Shown in pieces: positions 16,546 to 25,569 of a DNA stretch of 64,000 nucleotides. A program made the translations under genes and the position numbers. The notes beneath the pieces are model-generated. The model saw only the letters and a list, made by a program, of their open reading frames with translations. It was not told where the DNA came from and made no database searches. The first letter of the stretch is position 1. Each line of letters begins with the position of its first letter. Source of the stretch: Xenococcaceae cyanobacterium MO_188.B32 (lineage in GTDB: Bacteria > Cyanobacteriota > Cyanobacteriia > Cyanobacteriales > Xenococcaceae); NCBI GenBank assembly GCA_030065635.1, contig JASJDJ010000008.1, positions 1 to 64,000 on the forward strand, written 5' to 3'.

Positions 16546-17472
16546 ATGTCTAAAAAACTGGTATTAATGGATCATGATGGGGCGATCGATGACTTCTTAG
16601 CTATGATGCTCTTAATGACTATGGCAGAAGTCGAACCCATTGGTGTAGTTGTTACTCCTGCTGACTGCTATATTAATGCTGCTGTCAGTGTCACCCGCAA
16701 AATCCTCGATTTAATGGGGCGAAGTAATATTCCTGTTGCTCAAAGTACTGTCCGTGGTGTAAATCCCTTTCCCCCCTCTTTTCGTCGCGACTGTGTAATT
16801 ATCGATAACTTCCCTATTTTAAATGAACGAGAAGCGATCGCCACTCCTTTAGTTTCGCAGTCAGGACAAGAATTTATAGTGCAAGCTTTGCAAACAGCAT
16901 CAGAAGCAGTAACACTGATGGTAACGGGGCCTTTAACTACTGTAGCTAAGGCGATCGCTCTCGAGCAAAATATAATTACCAAAATTAAAGAAATTGTTTG
17001 GATGGGAGGGGCATTAAATGTTGCTGGTAACGTCGAAAAAGAATTTGCTCTCGAACATGATGGCACGGCAGAATGGAATGTATTTTGGGACCCTTTTGCT
17101 GCTAAACAAATTTGGGATACTTCAATTCCAATTATTCTCTGTCCTTTAGATGTAACTAATACCGTTCCCGTTACACCAGAATTTATGCGTCAGCTAGCCA
17201 AACAACGTCGTTATCCTCTCTCAGACTTAGCGGGTATGTGTTATGCTCTAGCTATTCCCCAAACCTATTATTGTTGGGACATTCTTGCTACAGCTTATCT
17301 TGGTTGTCCCCAAAATTATCACTTAACAGAACAAGAAACAGACGCGATCGCTACAGGAATTAGTCAAGGACGAACTATTATCAAACCTGGAGGTAAAATT
17401 GTCAAAGTGATGACCAAAGTCGAGCGAAATAGTTTCTATAATTATTGCCTACAACAATTAGCAAAAAGTTAG
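16546..17472 (+). CDS. Nucleoside hydrolase (inosine/uridine-preferring family)
   Basis: A 308-residue protein. The Ca2+-binding N-terminal motif appears as MDHDGAIDDFLAMMLLM (residues about 8-24); the usual DxDxxxDD is varied to DHDGAIDD. Later blocks, LMVTGPLTTVAKAIALEQ and IVWMGGALNVAGNVEK, and the EHDGTAEWNVFWDPFAAKQI segment match the NH-fold active site, including the Asn/Glu/Trp region. These enzymes cleave the N-glycosidic bond of ribonucleosides to salvage bases. The gene is divergent from the disrupted HD gene, with only 13 bp between the starts, so both share one short promoter region. Confidence 0.88.
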   Translation: MSKKLVLMDHDGAIDDFLAMMLLMTMAEVEPIGVVVTPADCYINAAVSVTRKILDLMGRSNIPVAQSTVRGVNPFPPSFRRDCVIIDNFPILNEREAIATPLVSQSGQEFIVQALQTASEAVTLMVTGPLTTVAKAIALEQNIITKIKEIVWMGGALNVAGNVEKEFALEHDGTAEWNVFWDPFAAKQIWDTSIPIILCPLDVTNTVPVTPEFMRQLAKQRRYPLSDLAGMCYALAIPQTYYCWDILATAYLGCPQNYHLTEQETDAIATGISQGRTIIKPGGKIVKVMTKVERNSFYNYCLQQLAKS

Positions 17473-17785
17473 ACCAAATAATAAAACCAGGACTCACATT
17501 TTTATGATGTAAATCCTGGAGGTGTTCGAGAAGTATCTAACTAAATAATAAGAAAACTAACTCGAAGAATCATCCGTAAATTGTCGTAATTTTTTATTTT
17601 TCCTCAGTCATTTATCCGAAGCTATACAGAGAAAACACTAAACCTCTTACATGAGCCTGACAAACTTCGGTACGCTCGCTCGGCAACGAATACCTCACTG
17701 TAGCCGAGTTCACTTTGCCAACCGCGTTCTTCTTCTCGGGTCACAACTAGTAAATTCTATTTTTAAGACAGTTTTACAGTGACTT
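17473..17785. other. 313-bp stretch with a hairpin, no confident gene
   Basis: A stem of CCAGGA/TCCTGG with an inner ACAT/ATGT lies about 17489-17522, just past the nucleoside hydrolase stop, and may act as a terminator, although no long T-run follows. A minus-strand frame of about 37 codons further on was not accepted as a gene. Confidence 0.5.
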
Positions 17786-17986
17786 TTAATGAGTAACGGG
17801 AATCATTTTATTTAAACCGATAGACAAGTTTAAAATTTTATTTTTGGGATCGCAGCTTAGTTTCTCTACTCCATTCAAATTGGGCATTTCTTGCCAACAA
17901 TTTCGGCAAAACCAATAATCTCTACGATTATTGATATGATGAAGCATGGGGTTAGAACAACAAGGACAAATTGTTAAAATATTCAT
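17786..17986 (-). CDS. Small zinc-ribbon protein of unknown function
   Basis: A 66-residue protein. The first 40 residues contain two Cys pairs, ICPCCSNPML and YWFCRNCWQEMPNL, spaced like a treble-clef or zinc-ribbon site, with His residues between (HHINNRR). The rest is hydrophilic. Such small CxxC-CxxC proteins are common as conserved hypotheticals in cyanobacteria; no function is known to me. The start ATG gives the compact metal site at the very N-terminus. Confidence 0.65.
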   Translation of the reverse strand: MNILTICPCCSNPMLHHINNRRDYWFCRNCWQEMPNLNGVEKLSCDPKNKILNLSIGLNKMIPVTH

Positions 17987-18422
17987 GGTTTTTAACTCAA
18001 TGTAACTAAAGAAATATATTAAAAATATTAAAAATTGCCAGAGATTTAGAAGCCAATAATTGCCAATTGCTGGATATGAGTTTGCTTTTGCTTCATCTCA
18101 TCCACACTTTACTGCTCAAATTTGAAGAAGTTGTGAAGAAGATTCAAATTTTTGCTCCGTCTCGAGCGAGTCTGCGGTTCGCTATTTATGGCAAAATACT
18201 TATTTTTTAGGCAAAAAAAAGCAGACTTTTGTTTTCTGCCCAAAATAAGTCTGCTAAACCAGATAAAGCTCTAATTTAAGGCGAGATAGTTTAGTTTAAA
18301 GATTAGCCAATGAATCAGACGTAGGAATGAGAGGCTAAAACTTGAAAAAAAGCTAAGAGCTTATAGCTGATAGCTTTTTCAAAGGTTATGTCTTCCAACT
18401 CAAGTTTTTCAGCAAACCCTGT
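17987..18422. other. 436-bp stretch with hairpins, no gene recognised
   Basis: Two inverted repeats are visible: AGCAGACTT/AAGTCTGCT (18220-18255), and GAAAAA-AGCT against AGCTTTTTC (about 18343-18380). Either could end minus-strand transcription from the two small genes on its right, or plus-strand readthrough. Nothing coding was found. Confidence 0.45.
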
Positions 18423-18629
18423 CTACTTGATATTAGCTTTAGTATCTTGAACCGCAGCCCAAAATGATAATCCAGTCAAAGGAATGCTAAGAGCCAAGAT
18501 AATACCTGTAGTCATACTGCCTAATTCTGGTTGTCCGGAAGACAACTCAAACACTGAACCAACTCCAGCGATCGCCGTAATACAGCAAAGAGCCAATAAA
18601 GCACCACTTTTTGCAGTTATTGGTGTCAC
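18423..18629 (-). CDS. Small two-helix membrane protein, unknown function
   Basis: A 68-residue protein with two predicted transmembrane helices: ALLALCCITAIAGVGSVFEL (residues about 10-29) and TTGIILALSIPLTGLSFWAA (about 40-59). A GQPELG linker joins them and the polar tail is VQDTKANIK. It resembles small conserved cyanobacterial inner-membrane proteins, but I cannot assign a family. A purine-rich AGGAGAA-type site precedes the start. It lies just downstream of def on the same strand, 42 bp apart, so it may be co-transcribed with it. Confidence 0.6.
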   Translation of the reverse strand: MTPITAKSGALLALCCITAIAGVGSVFELSSGQPELGSMTTGIILALSIPLTGLSFWAAVQDTKANIK

Positions 18630-18671
18630 TTTAAATTATTCTCCTATCTAAATTAATTAAGTTTACTTTAT

Positions 18672-19235
18672 TTATTTAACCGGTCTGACTGTGTTTACCG
18701 CAAAACCTTTCTTTTTTAATTCTTCTGTTAAAGCAATATTGTTTTCTACTCGATCGACAAACATAACCCCACTGAGGTGATCCATTTCGTGTTGAATGGC
18801 ACGAGATAATAAACCAGTAGCTTTTAATTTATGGGGTCTGCCATTTTCATCCTTAAAAGATACCTCGATCGCTTCAGGACGAGTTACTTCTAAATAAACT
18901 CCAGGAATACTCAGACAACCTTCTTCACATTTAGATAGATCGTCACTGTATTTAGTAATTTTTGGGTTAATTAGTACCAGAGGGGATGTGTCAGGATTAT
19001 TTGGTTCACAATCGATCACGATCAATTGCTTATTAACTGCTACCTGAGGTGCTGCTAACCCAATGCCATCTGCACTGTACATAGTTTGCAGCATTTGTTT
19101 GACTAGTTGGCGGATACTATCGTCTACTTTGGCAATTCTTTTTGCAGGTTGCCTCAAAACGCGATCGCCCAAATAATGAATTTCTAAAGGTGGTTCTTCT
19201 AATTTTTTCTTTTCTACTGCAACAACAGAAGCCAT
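18672..19235 (-). CDS. def: Peptide deformylase
   Basis: A 187-residue enzyme with all three deformylase motifs: GIGLAAPQV (57-65), EGCLSIP (105-111, metal-binding Cys) and QHEMDHLSGVMF (148-159, two His ligands and the catalytic Glu). It removes the formyl group from the N-terminal Met of nascent proteins and uses Fe2+ or Zn2+. Length and motif spacing fit type 1B bacterial/plastid enzymes. The first ~17 residues (ASVVAVEKKKLEEPPLE) form a short extension before the fold begins, which is usual in cyanobacteria. Confidence 0.95.
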   Translation of the reverse strand: MASVVAVEKKKLEEPPLEIHYLGDRVLRQPAKRIAKVDDSIRQLVKQMLQTMYSADGIGLAAPQVAVNKQLIVIDCEPNNPDTSPLVLINPKITKYSDDLSKCEEGCLSIPGVYLEVTRPEAIEVSFKDENGRPHKLKATGLLSRAIQHEMDHLSGVMFVDRVENNIALTEELKKKGFAVNTVRPVK

Positions 19236-19343
19236 ATATCTAGTAAATTTATTAACTGTGTCTCTTTATCTTCATGATACAACTTTAGTCTGAGGTTCGT
19301 GGCTGTTCGCTATTCAAATGAATAGAGATCTTTAAAATAAAAA

Positions 19344-19613
19344 ATTCAGTATTCCATTGCTCATAAAGCGTTAGGTCGTACCCCAGGAACAGAACTCGAT
19401 ACTACTCATCCAGCTATACCTAAACGAATCGACCAACTAGAACAGCTAATCGATCGATATCCCCCTCAAACTCTAGCCGATGAAGGGAAGAAAAGAATCG
19501 CAATTAGTCAACCATTAACCTACGATAAGTCCAAAGATGGCAAGTCTTTGAGGATTAATTCTCGTCGTGGTGGTTCGAGTGCTGATGATTTGGAACGTCT
19601 TTTTGGCGAGTAG
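19344..19613 (+). pseudogene. C-terminal fragment, probably of an M48-type metallopeptidase
   Basis: Ninety codons are open without a start codon and end in TAG. The peptide begins IQYSIAHKALGRTPGTELDT, continues THPAIPKRIDQLEQLI and ends SSADDLERLFGE. A THPxxxxRI motif near the C-terminus is common in M48 peptidases, which is the basis for the family suggestion. No HExxH is present because the N-terminal part is missing, so this is a remnant. The flanking DNA shows no clear insertion. Confidence 0.5.
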
Positions 19614-19911
19614 TTTAATTTAGCTGCCATTTCGCGAGCGCTTTTTTCCCGAGTTTCAAGGAGGGGCGAGCGCTTATTTCAAGCGACTCAAGCTATGTTT
19701 AAACTTCGATTGCTGAAGTCTATCGTATTAAGACTCAAGTAAACGAGACTTCTATGACAATTCTAAATCAATTGTAGTGTTCACAACTCAAATAGGATTG
19801 CTCTATATTGTTATAATTCATAAATAAAATTTTAAAAAAAAATAACAACTTAAATCGATAATATTCGTCTTAAAAAAGACAATACTTTAGCTGGATTACC
19901 CCAGAATCATC

Positions 19912-20313
19912 ATGAGAAGTAACAATCAAACTCTCTTACTACTTTTTTTGATTGCTAGCATCTTTAGCACTAACTTGCACTACACGGACAATGCCACCTT
20001 TATTGCCAATTATCCCGAACCAGATTGGATAACCGTATCTGGCATATATACAACTTGGGTTATTATGACTATAATTGGCATTATTGGCTACTGGCTATAT
20101 ACCCAAGAAAAACTTTGGATTAGTTATTTTTGTCTTATTATCTATTCTGTTACGGGTTTATCTAGTCCCGTTCACTATTTTTATGGTGCAATGTCTAACT
20201 TTTCAATTAAGATGCACGCTTTAATTTGGTTAGATTTATTTACAGGAGCATCTGTTTTCGGGTTTGTTATTTGGTCGGGATTATTACTAAGAGAATGGCA
20301 ACCAGAAGAATAA
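19912..20313 (+). CDS. Four-helix membrane protein, unknown function
   Basis: A 133-residue protein with four hydrophobic segments: LLLLFLIASIFSTNLHY (about 8-24), TTWVIMTIIGIIGYWLY (about 47-63), WISYFCLIIYSVTGLSS (about 69-85) and ALIWLDLFTGASVFGFVIWS (about 103-122). Conserved-looking polar residues sit in the helices: H23, H88 and H102. No family was recognised. It is single, with non-coding flanks of about 300 bp on both sides. Confidence 0.65.
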   Translation: MRSNNQTLLLLFLIASIFSTNLHYTDNATFIANYPEPDWITVSGIYTTWVIMTIIGIIGYWLYTQEKLWISYFCLIIYSVTGLSSPVHYFYGAMSNFSIKMHALIWLDLFTGASVFGFVIWSGLLLREWQPEE

Positions 20314-20600
20314 AAAAATTCCCAAAACTCATTTAATCTAAATATTAACAATTCAAGACCATTATTGTTTTATTACTATTAATCAAATCTCCGTGCTATG
20401 AATCGAATTCAGAATTAAATCGGGTAAGGGTTTCTTGACCAAAAAGCATAAAAATAAGTTGGGAAAAGATGACAGGTTTTCCTAAATTGAATTCAGGAGC
20501 TTGTCTGTCACCGTATTCCGTAGTTTAAACCCCTATTTAAATAACTCCGTACGCGAAGCTACCACCAAAAGTCACTACTAACTACTAACTCCGAACTATT

Positions 20601-22199
20601 ATGACATCCGCAGTAGACAAAAAGTTACAAGATGGCAAATATATTCTTCTTAAAGAACTAGGTGAAGGTGGTTTTGGGCGTACCTATCAAGCGGTTAATC
20701 AAATTCTCGAGCGAGTAGTTGTGATTAAAACCTTTAAGTCATTACCATCACAAGAGAATAAGGTAGCGGATATAAGAAAACAATTTTTAAACGAAGCCCA
20801 AAGGTTAGTACGATGTTACCATTCTAATATTGTTCGGTTTTACGAATTTTTTATTGAGGATGGAGTCCCTTACATTGTTATGGACTATATTGAAGGGCAA
20901 ACTCTTGACAAAATAGTATTTCCCAACAATCCCTTACCAGAAGCTACTGCTATTAAATATATTCGGCAGGTGGGAGAGGCTTTGAAGGTTGTTCATAGCA
21001 AAGGCTTGCTTCATCGAGATATCAAACCACAAAATTTAATTCTCAGTCAGGATACCCAACAAGTAATGTTAATCGATTTTGGTATAGCTAGAGAATTTAA
21101 CCAAGGAATAATTCAAACTCATACTAATGTAGTTTCAGATGGCTATGCGCCTATCGAACAGTATTTGCCTAAAGCTAAACGAACTCCTGCCTCAGATATT
21201 TATGGTTTGGCAGCTACTATGTATACATTAGTGACGGCGCAAATACCTATAGCAGCTACGTTAAGAAATCGTCTGGCATTAAATACTCCCAAGGATATTA
21301 GACCAGAGTTAAGCGATCGAATATCGCAAGCCATCATGCAGGGTATGGCATTAGAACAGGAAGAACGCCCCAATAGTGTAGAAGAATGGCTTAGTTTGTT
21401 ACCCCAAACGGATAATAAGATTATGTCAGACTCGGTGAAGACAATATCTTTAATGGAGACAGAAAATAAGCCAGCAAATTTGTCTACGGCTTCTCAGGTT
21501 ACCAAACCAAGTTACAATAATCGCATCTTATTAGGATTAATAACATTTGCAGCAATGGTATGGGGTTTAGATTATGTTTGGTTAAGATTTCAAGCCTCTT
21601 CTCTCAAGGAAAAAACTCAATTGAATAGCGTCGAACAGCTAACTCCTAATGTCTCTCCCGTTACTCCTACTCAAAAATCTGAACCGGTAATGCCAGAAAA
21701 GACTCAAGAGTTTGACCCTACCATCACACCTAGCAATTCTACTTCCGCATCTTCTCCTGAAACAGTATCTCCAGAACCAATTAAGAAGTCTATTCCTTCT
21801 AATGTACCTGCCAGTTCTGTATCTTCCCCTAAAACGGTTTCTCCAAGCCCAACTAAGGGGTCTACAGTATCTTCGGAACCAACTAAGAAGTCTACTCCTA
21901 CTCCGTCACCTATCCCTAAAGCATCTCCTTCTCCTAACATAACTCCACCACAGACTAGAAAAACTAACTCTAATAGAGTACCTAGTATCTTTGTATCTCC
22001 CCCTCAAAAAGCAATACCGAAAACTAATAATTCATCAGATAGGATACCTAGTGTTTTTGTCTCTCCTAATAAATTGAATCGACCGACAAACCAGACGAAA
22101 ACCACCTCTAATCCTCCTCAAACAAACGAAGACCGAAAACTAGAAGATAAACAAAGGAGAAGAAGAAAAAGAAAATTTGATGATGATGATGACGATTAA
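20601..22199 (+). CDS. Membrane-anchored Ser/Thr protein kinase with Pro/Ser-rich tail
   Basis: A 532-residue protein with a Hanks-type kinase domain at residues about 13-270: P-loop LGEGGFGRTYQA, Lys in VVIKTFK, catalytic loop LHRDIKPQNLIL, DFGIARE, and YAPIEQY in the activation segment. One transmembrane helix, ILLGLITFAAMVWGLDYVWL, lies at about 308-327. An extracytoplasmic tail of about 200 residues follows, rich in Pro, Ser and Thr, and ends in a basic block and six Asp (KRKFDDDDDD). The tail carries two PSIFVSP-type or PSVFVSP-type repeats. It is the paralogue of the next gene, from which it is separated by 110 bp. Confidence 0.9.
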   Translation: MTSAVDKKLQDGKYILLKELGEGGFGRTYQAVNQILERVVVIKTFKSLPSQENKVADIRKQFLNEAQRLVRCYHSNIVRFYEFFIEDGVPYIVMDYIEGQTLDKIVFPNNPLPEATAIKYIRQVGEALKVVHSKGLLHRDIKPQNLILSQDTQQVMLIDFGIAREFNQGIIQTHTNVVSDGYAPIEQYLPKAKRTPASDIYGLAATMYTLVTAQIPIAATLRNRLALNTPKDIRPELSDRISQAIMQGMALEQEERPNSVEEWLSLLPQTDNKIMSDSVKTISLMETENKPANLSTASQVTKPSYNNRILLGLITFAAMVWGLDYVWLRFQASSLKEKTQLNSVEQLTPNVSPVTPTQKSEPVMPEKTQEFDPTITPSNSTSASSPETVSPEPIKKSIPSNVPASSVSSPKTVSPSPTKGSTVSSEPTKKSTPTPSPIPKASPSPNITPPQTRKTNSNRVPSIFVSPPQKAIPKTNNSSDRIPSVFVSPNKLNRPTNQTKTTSNPPQTNEDRKLEDKQRRRRKRKFDDDDDD

Positions 22200-22309
22200 A
22201 ATTACTTGTCTACATAACTATCGCCCTATTAGCACTTAAGTTAAAATGTTTGGATAGCTTGTCTAATTTTCTATTTCCCTAAAAAATTAATATAATCTCA
22301 TTTTTGATT

Positions 22310-23401
22310 ATGGCATTACTAGTTGGTAGAGGTAAATATCTTCTTCAAGAGGAAATAGGACAAGGTATTTATGGCATTACCTACAAAGCCATCAACCAAA
22401 CTAACAATGAAGTAGTTGTTATTAAAACATTTAAACCAGAATTAAGCCAAGAAACTGAAACATCTAAGCTTAGAAAAAAGTTTTTAAATGAAGCTCAAAG
22501 ACTATTGGAATGTTCTCATCCCAATATAATTCCTTACCGAGAATTTTTTAGCGAAGATGGAGTTCCCTACATTGTTATGGACTATGTGGCAGGAAAAACT
22601 CTAGATAAGGTCGTATTACCAGACAACCCCTTACCAGAAGCTACTGCTATTAAATATATTCGACAAATAGGAGAAGCTTTGAAGGTGGTTCATAGCAAAG
22701 GCTTACTTCATCGAGATATTAAACCACAAAATTTAATTCTTAGTGAGGATAACCAACAAGTAATACTCATTGATTTTGGTATAGCCAAAGAGTTTAACCA
22801 GAAAATCAGCCAGAGTAATACAACAGTAGTTCAGGACAATTATGCGCCGATAGAACGGTATTTTTCTAAAGCCAAACCAACTCCTGCTACAGATGTTTAT
22901 GGTCTAGCAGCTACTTTGTATACATTAGTTACAGCACAAGTACCTATAGCAGCTATTGTACGGGAGAATTTTTCTTTGCCTTCTCCCCAAAATATGCAAC
23001 CAAAATTAAGTAATCAAATATCTGAAGTAATTATGTTGGGTATGGCTTTAGAACCAGAAGCAAGACCCGACAGTGTTGAGGAATGGTTAGCTTTATTACC
23101 TCAAAGTAATAAGAATTCTAACTTGTTTACAGCATTTCGCTCAAAATCACGACATCAGAAATCTTCTGTAACTTATAACTCTTCTTTGTTAGACAAAAGT
23201 AAACCTGTTAATTCAGACCAAAGTGAATCTGTTGAGGTTGTCGAAACTACTTCTGTTAAACAATCTGGAAATAATAACCAATTATTCAAATGGCTGACTA
23301 TAGGATTACTGATACTCTTAGGTATAGATTACGTTTGGTTAAAATTTCAAGTCCGCTTTCAGGATTCACCAACACGACCAAACACTACCCAACAGCGGTA
23401 A
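22310..23401 (+). CDS. Membrane-anchored Ser/Thr protein kinase (short-tailed paralogue)
   Basis: A 363-residue protein (ATG at 22310). The kinase domain closely matches its upstream neighbour: YLLQEEIGQGIYGITYKA with a GxGxxG-type loop, VVIKTFKPE, LLHRDIKPQNLIL, LIDFGIAKE and YAPIERY. The long shared stretch from DGVPYIVMDY through HSKGLLHRD shows recent duplication. A transmembrane helix, LFKWLTIGLLILLGIDYVWL (about 326-345), sits close to the C-terminus. Only about 20 residues follow, so unlike its neighbour it lacks an external domain. The signal and substrates are unknown. Confidence 0.9.
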   Translation: MALLVGRGKYLLQEEIGQGIYGITYKAINQTNNEVVVIKTFKPELSQETETSKLRKKFLNEAQRLLECSHPNIIPYREFFSEDGVPYIVMDYVAGKTLDKVVLPDNPLPEATAIKYIRQIGEALKVVHSKGLLHRDIKPQNLILSEDNQQVILIDFGIAKEFNQKISQSNTTVVQDNYAPIERYFSKAKPTPATDVYGLAATLYTLVTAQVPIAAIVRENFSLPSPQNMQPKLSNQISEVIMLGMALEPEARPDSVEEWLALLPQSNKNSNLFTAFRSKSRHQKSSVTYNSSLLDKSKPVNSDQSESVEVVETTSVKQSGNNNQLFKWLTIGLLILLGIDYVWLKFQVRFQDSPTRPNTTQQR

Positions 23402-23505
23402 TTTTTTTTAGGGTTTGAAGTTCTTAGTCCAATATTCAAATAACAATATTAAGGGACTTGCATGCAAATAAGTTACCAAAAAGTCTAATAATCGCCTTCT
23501 TTAAT

Positions 23506-24411
23506 TTAATACCTTAAAAAACAGGCGACGGGAAAGAGTAAATACTCTAAAAAAAATAATTTCCAAATAAACTGATAAAAATTAGCGATCGCTCTTTTTT
23601 GTTCTAGATCGACTTTTTGACTACGCCACCAAAGTAACCCTAGCAAGATTAAATGATAACTGATAAAAAAGTCCGAATTGAAAGAATTTAGCCAAAAAAT
23701 CCCCGCATAAACCATTCCCATGTAGCAAAAGGTAATTACCCCACGGGAAATATTAAATACGGCAGATTTCCCTAATATAAGCGTAAAAGTATTAATATTG
23801 TAGATTTTATCTCCTTCGAGATCGGGGACATCCTTAAAAATGGCGATCGCCACGGTAAAGAGTAAAATAAATAAGGTTAATGTCCAAACATAAGGATTTA
23901 AAGATTCTTGACCTATTAGTTTTTGACTAAAGTGTGAGAATAATCCCAGATTGACTACAATACCTCTGACCGTGAAGATACAAAAAGCAGCTAAGAAAGG
24001 AAATTGCTTTAAACGGATTGGTGGCAAAGAATAAGCTGTACCAATAGCTAAACTAACCGCTACGGTAGCCAGTAACCACATTCCCGATAATCCTGCTACT
24101 GTTATGGCGAGTATTCCTGCAACACCTACAATCCACCTTCCTTGTTGGAGGGAAAACTCTCCAGCAGCTAGAGGAAGATGGGGTTTATTAATCTTGTCGA
24201 TCGCTACATCCCATAATTGATTTAAACCAACAATATAAACATTGCCACTCAGACAAGCAATCCAAACGGCTAACATTTGTTCTAGATTGAGCCAAGTAAT
24301 TGTACTATTCGTAGTTGCTATGGCGAGCGCATAGAGAGCAACAACACTTAGACTGGTACCAATAATTGTGTGAGGGCGAGAAAATTTCCAAAGACTATAA
24401 GTCCAATTCAT
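23506..24411 (-). CDS. hpt: Homogentisate phytyltransferase (UbiA family)
   Basis: A 301-residue integral membrane prenyltransferase with about nine hydrophobic segments. The first Asp-rich motif is NQLWDVAIDKINKPHLPLAA (about residues 71-90) and the second is KDVPDLEGD (about 196-204). Both bind prenyl diphosphate through Mg2+. The NKPxLPLAxG segment is characteristic of tocopherol/plastoquinone-type enzymes. It joins phytyl diphosphate to homogentisate in tocopherol synthesis in the thylakoid or inner membrane. The ATG at 24411 (MNWTYSLWKFSRPHTIIGTS) is chosen because family proteins begin close to the WKFSRPHT motif; the upstream in-frame extension looks non-coding. Confidence 0.9.
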   Translation of the reverse strand: MNWTYSLWKFSRPHTIIGTSLSVVALYALAIATTNSTITWLNLEQMLAVWIACLSGNVYIVGLNQLWDVAIDKINKPHLPLAAGEFSLQQGRWIVGVAGILAITVAGLSGMWLLATVAVSLAIGTAYSLPPIRLKQFPFLAAFCIFTVRGIVVNLGLFSHFSQKLIGQESLNPYVWTLTLFILLFTVAIAIFKDVPDLEGDKIYNINTFTLILGKSAVFNISRGVITFCYMGMVYAGIFWLNSFNSDFFISYHLILLGLLWWRSQKVDLEQKRAIANFYQFIWKLFFLEYLLFPVACFLRY

Positions 24412-24479
24412 CAATATTGAATTAGGTTTTCGATATCCATAGAATATAGCGTATTTTCGACTATTAATATAGCTTTTGG

Positions 24480-24683
24480 TTAAAATTGGCGACCAAGTTC
24501 GCTCCATAAAGAAGCTTGATGGGGAATAACACTCTCTTCAGTTAAATTATTAACTTGACTTTGAGGCTGGTTGAAATAGACACGGGTGGCTGTGTAGCCT
24601 ACAACGAACATGGAAAAAGCTGCTAGAGAAATTCCTAAAGCTTTTTCTAAGCCAGATGTTTGAGTAGATGTATTTAAATGCAT
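24480..24683 (-). CDS. Small single-helix membrane protein, unknown
   Basis: A 67-residue protein with one hydrophobic helix, ALGISLAAFSMFVVGYTATR (about 15-34), and a polar C-terminal half (NQPQSQVNNLTEESVIPHQA). The size and layout resemble the small thylakoid subunits found in cyanobacteria, but no known subunit is recognisable. It lies 68 bp upstream of the phytyltransferase start on the same strand and may be co-transcribed. Confidence 0.55.
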   Translation of the reverse strand: MHLNTSTQTSGLEKALGISLAAFSMFVVGYTATRVYFNQPQSQVNNLTEESVIPHQASLWSELGRQF

Positions 24684-24763
24684 AATTAAAGTGAAGCCTC
24701 GTAAATTACTTCACTTCAATCATCCCAGAAAATACTGTATCGATAGATACTCTTTATAAAAAT

Positions 24764-24952
24764 TTACTCATAGAAAGACTGCTCACTAGTGAGAGGCTGT
24801 AAAATTTGCTCGGCCAGTGAAAATGGAAGCTCTTGATAATGGGAGTTAATTCCGTGACCAATTCCTGCAATTAAACCTAAGACGGCTGGCAAAACTAAAG
24901 AGGCAAAATTGTTCATATTGTAGGCAGTAAATTTCACACTCAAGCGTCTCAT
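24764..24952 (-). CDS. Small single-helix protein, unknown
   Basis: 62 codons, or 50 if translation starts at the internal ATG at 24916 (MNNFASLVLPAVLGLIAGIG). One hydrophobic segment is followed by a short polar tail, HYQELPFSLAEQILQPLTSE. No family was recognised. Its position next to another small membrane protein on the same strand is the main reason to accept it. Confidence 0.45.
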   Translation of the reverse strand: MRRLSVKFTAYNMNNFASLVLPAVLGLIAGIGHGINSHYQELPFSLAEQILQPLTSEQSFYE

Positions 24953-25072
24953 TAATTGAAGTTAATTTTTGTAGCAAAACTAACTTTTGATAAAGCTAAT
25001 CTGATACTCAATGCGAAAAGTGTTAATGAATAATTCAACAATTGCAATACCGTGAGCTGCCTACTAAAAAAT

Positions 25073-25106
25073 AGGTATCGGGGAAATTATGTTAACCCCA
25101 ATACCT
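25073..25106. terminator. Bidirectional rho-independent terminator
   Basis: AGGTATCGGGG and CCCCAATACCT pair with one mismatch around a 12-nt loop. T-rich tracts follow in both directions (TTTTGCTTT on +, ATTTTTTAG on -). It lies 38 bp past the stop of the minus-strand fragment at 25144. Confidence 0.65.
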
Positions 25107-25143
25107 TTTGCTTTAGTTATTTAATACTAGAAAAATTAACTAT

Positions 25144-25398
25144 CTAGTTAGTTAAGCCTTCTAAAAAGTTTTTAGCTTGTTCTTTTACTGTATTTTTATC
25201 ACTAGCATCTTCAGGAGAGATCATTTTACTTTTATCAGCACTTCCCTGTACTGCATTTAATCCATTTTCAGCCTCTTTATTAAGTTCTTCCATAGAACGA
25301 GGATTAGCCTTAGCGACACTATCAGTTTTGTCTTGAATTCTGTTTAAACTAACTTCTCCATCGTTAGGATTACTACTAGCAGCTTGAGCGGGAAATGC
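25144..25398 (-). pseudogene. 5'-truncated gene for a small secreted protein
   Basis: 85 codons read AFPAQAASSNPNDGEVSLNR and continue as a hydrophilic, Lys/Asn/Glu-rich sequence (KANPRSMEELNKEAENGLNA) to GLTN and a stop, with a terminator beyond. AFPAQA looks like the end of a signal peptide, but the coding sequence before it is gone. The adjoining DNA belongs to a different gene on the opposite strand. It vaguely resembles low-temperature-induced cyanobacterial proteins; the family call is uncertain. Confidence 0.55.
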
Positions 25399-25565
25399 AC
25401 TGGAGTTGGGACATTACAGGACATATTAAAGTACCTACTTATGTTCCTGTAAAAGACGAAAACGGTGAAGAAAAAGTATTGCATCATGTCAAAGATGCTG
25501 AAGAGATATCAGATGTAATTCGCCAAGCTAGAACCAACGAAGATGGCGATCGCCAATGGTCTTAA
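25398..25565 (+). pseudogene. C-terminal fragment of an unidentified protein
   Basis: Fifty-five codons with no start read HWSWDITGHIKVPTYVPVKD, then a charged tail ending DGDRQWS and TAA. Composition and codon use look genuinely coding. The fragment begins exactly where the minus-strand fragment at 25144-25398 ends, which marks a rearrangement junction. The family was not recognised. Confidence 0.5.
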
Positions 25566-25569
25566 TTGA

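Noticed and set aside
17632-17755. Minus-strand frame of about 37 codons containing EEERGWQSELGYSEVF
   Set aside because: Only a GTG start, no family and a simple-repeat-like composition.
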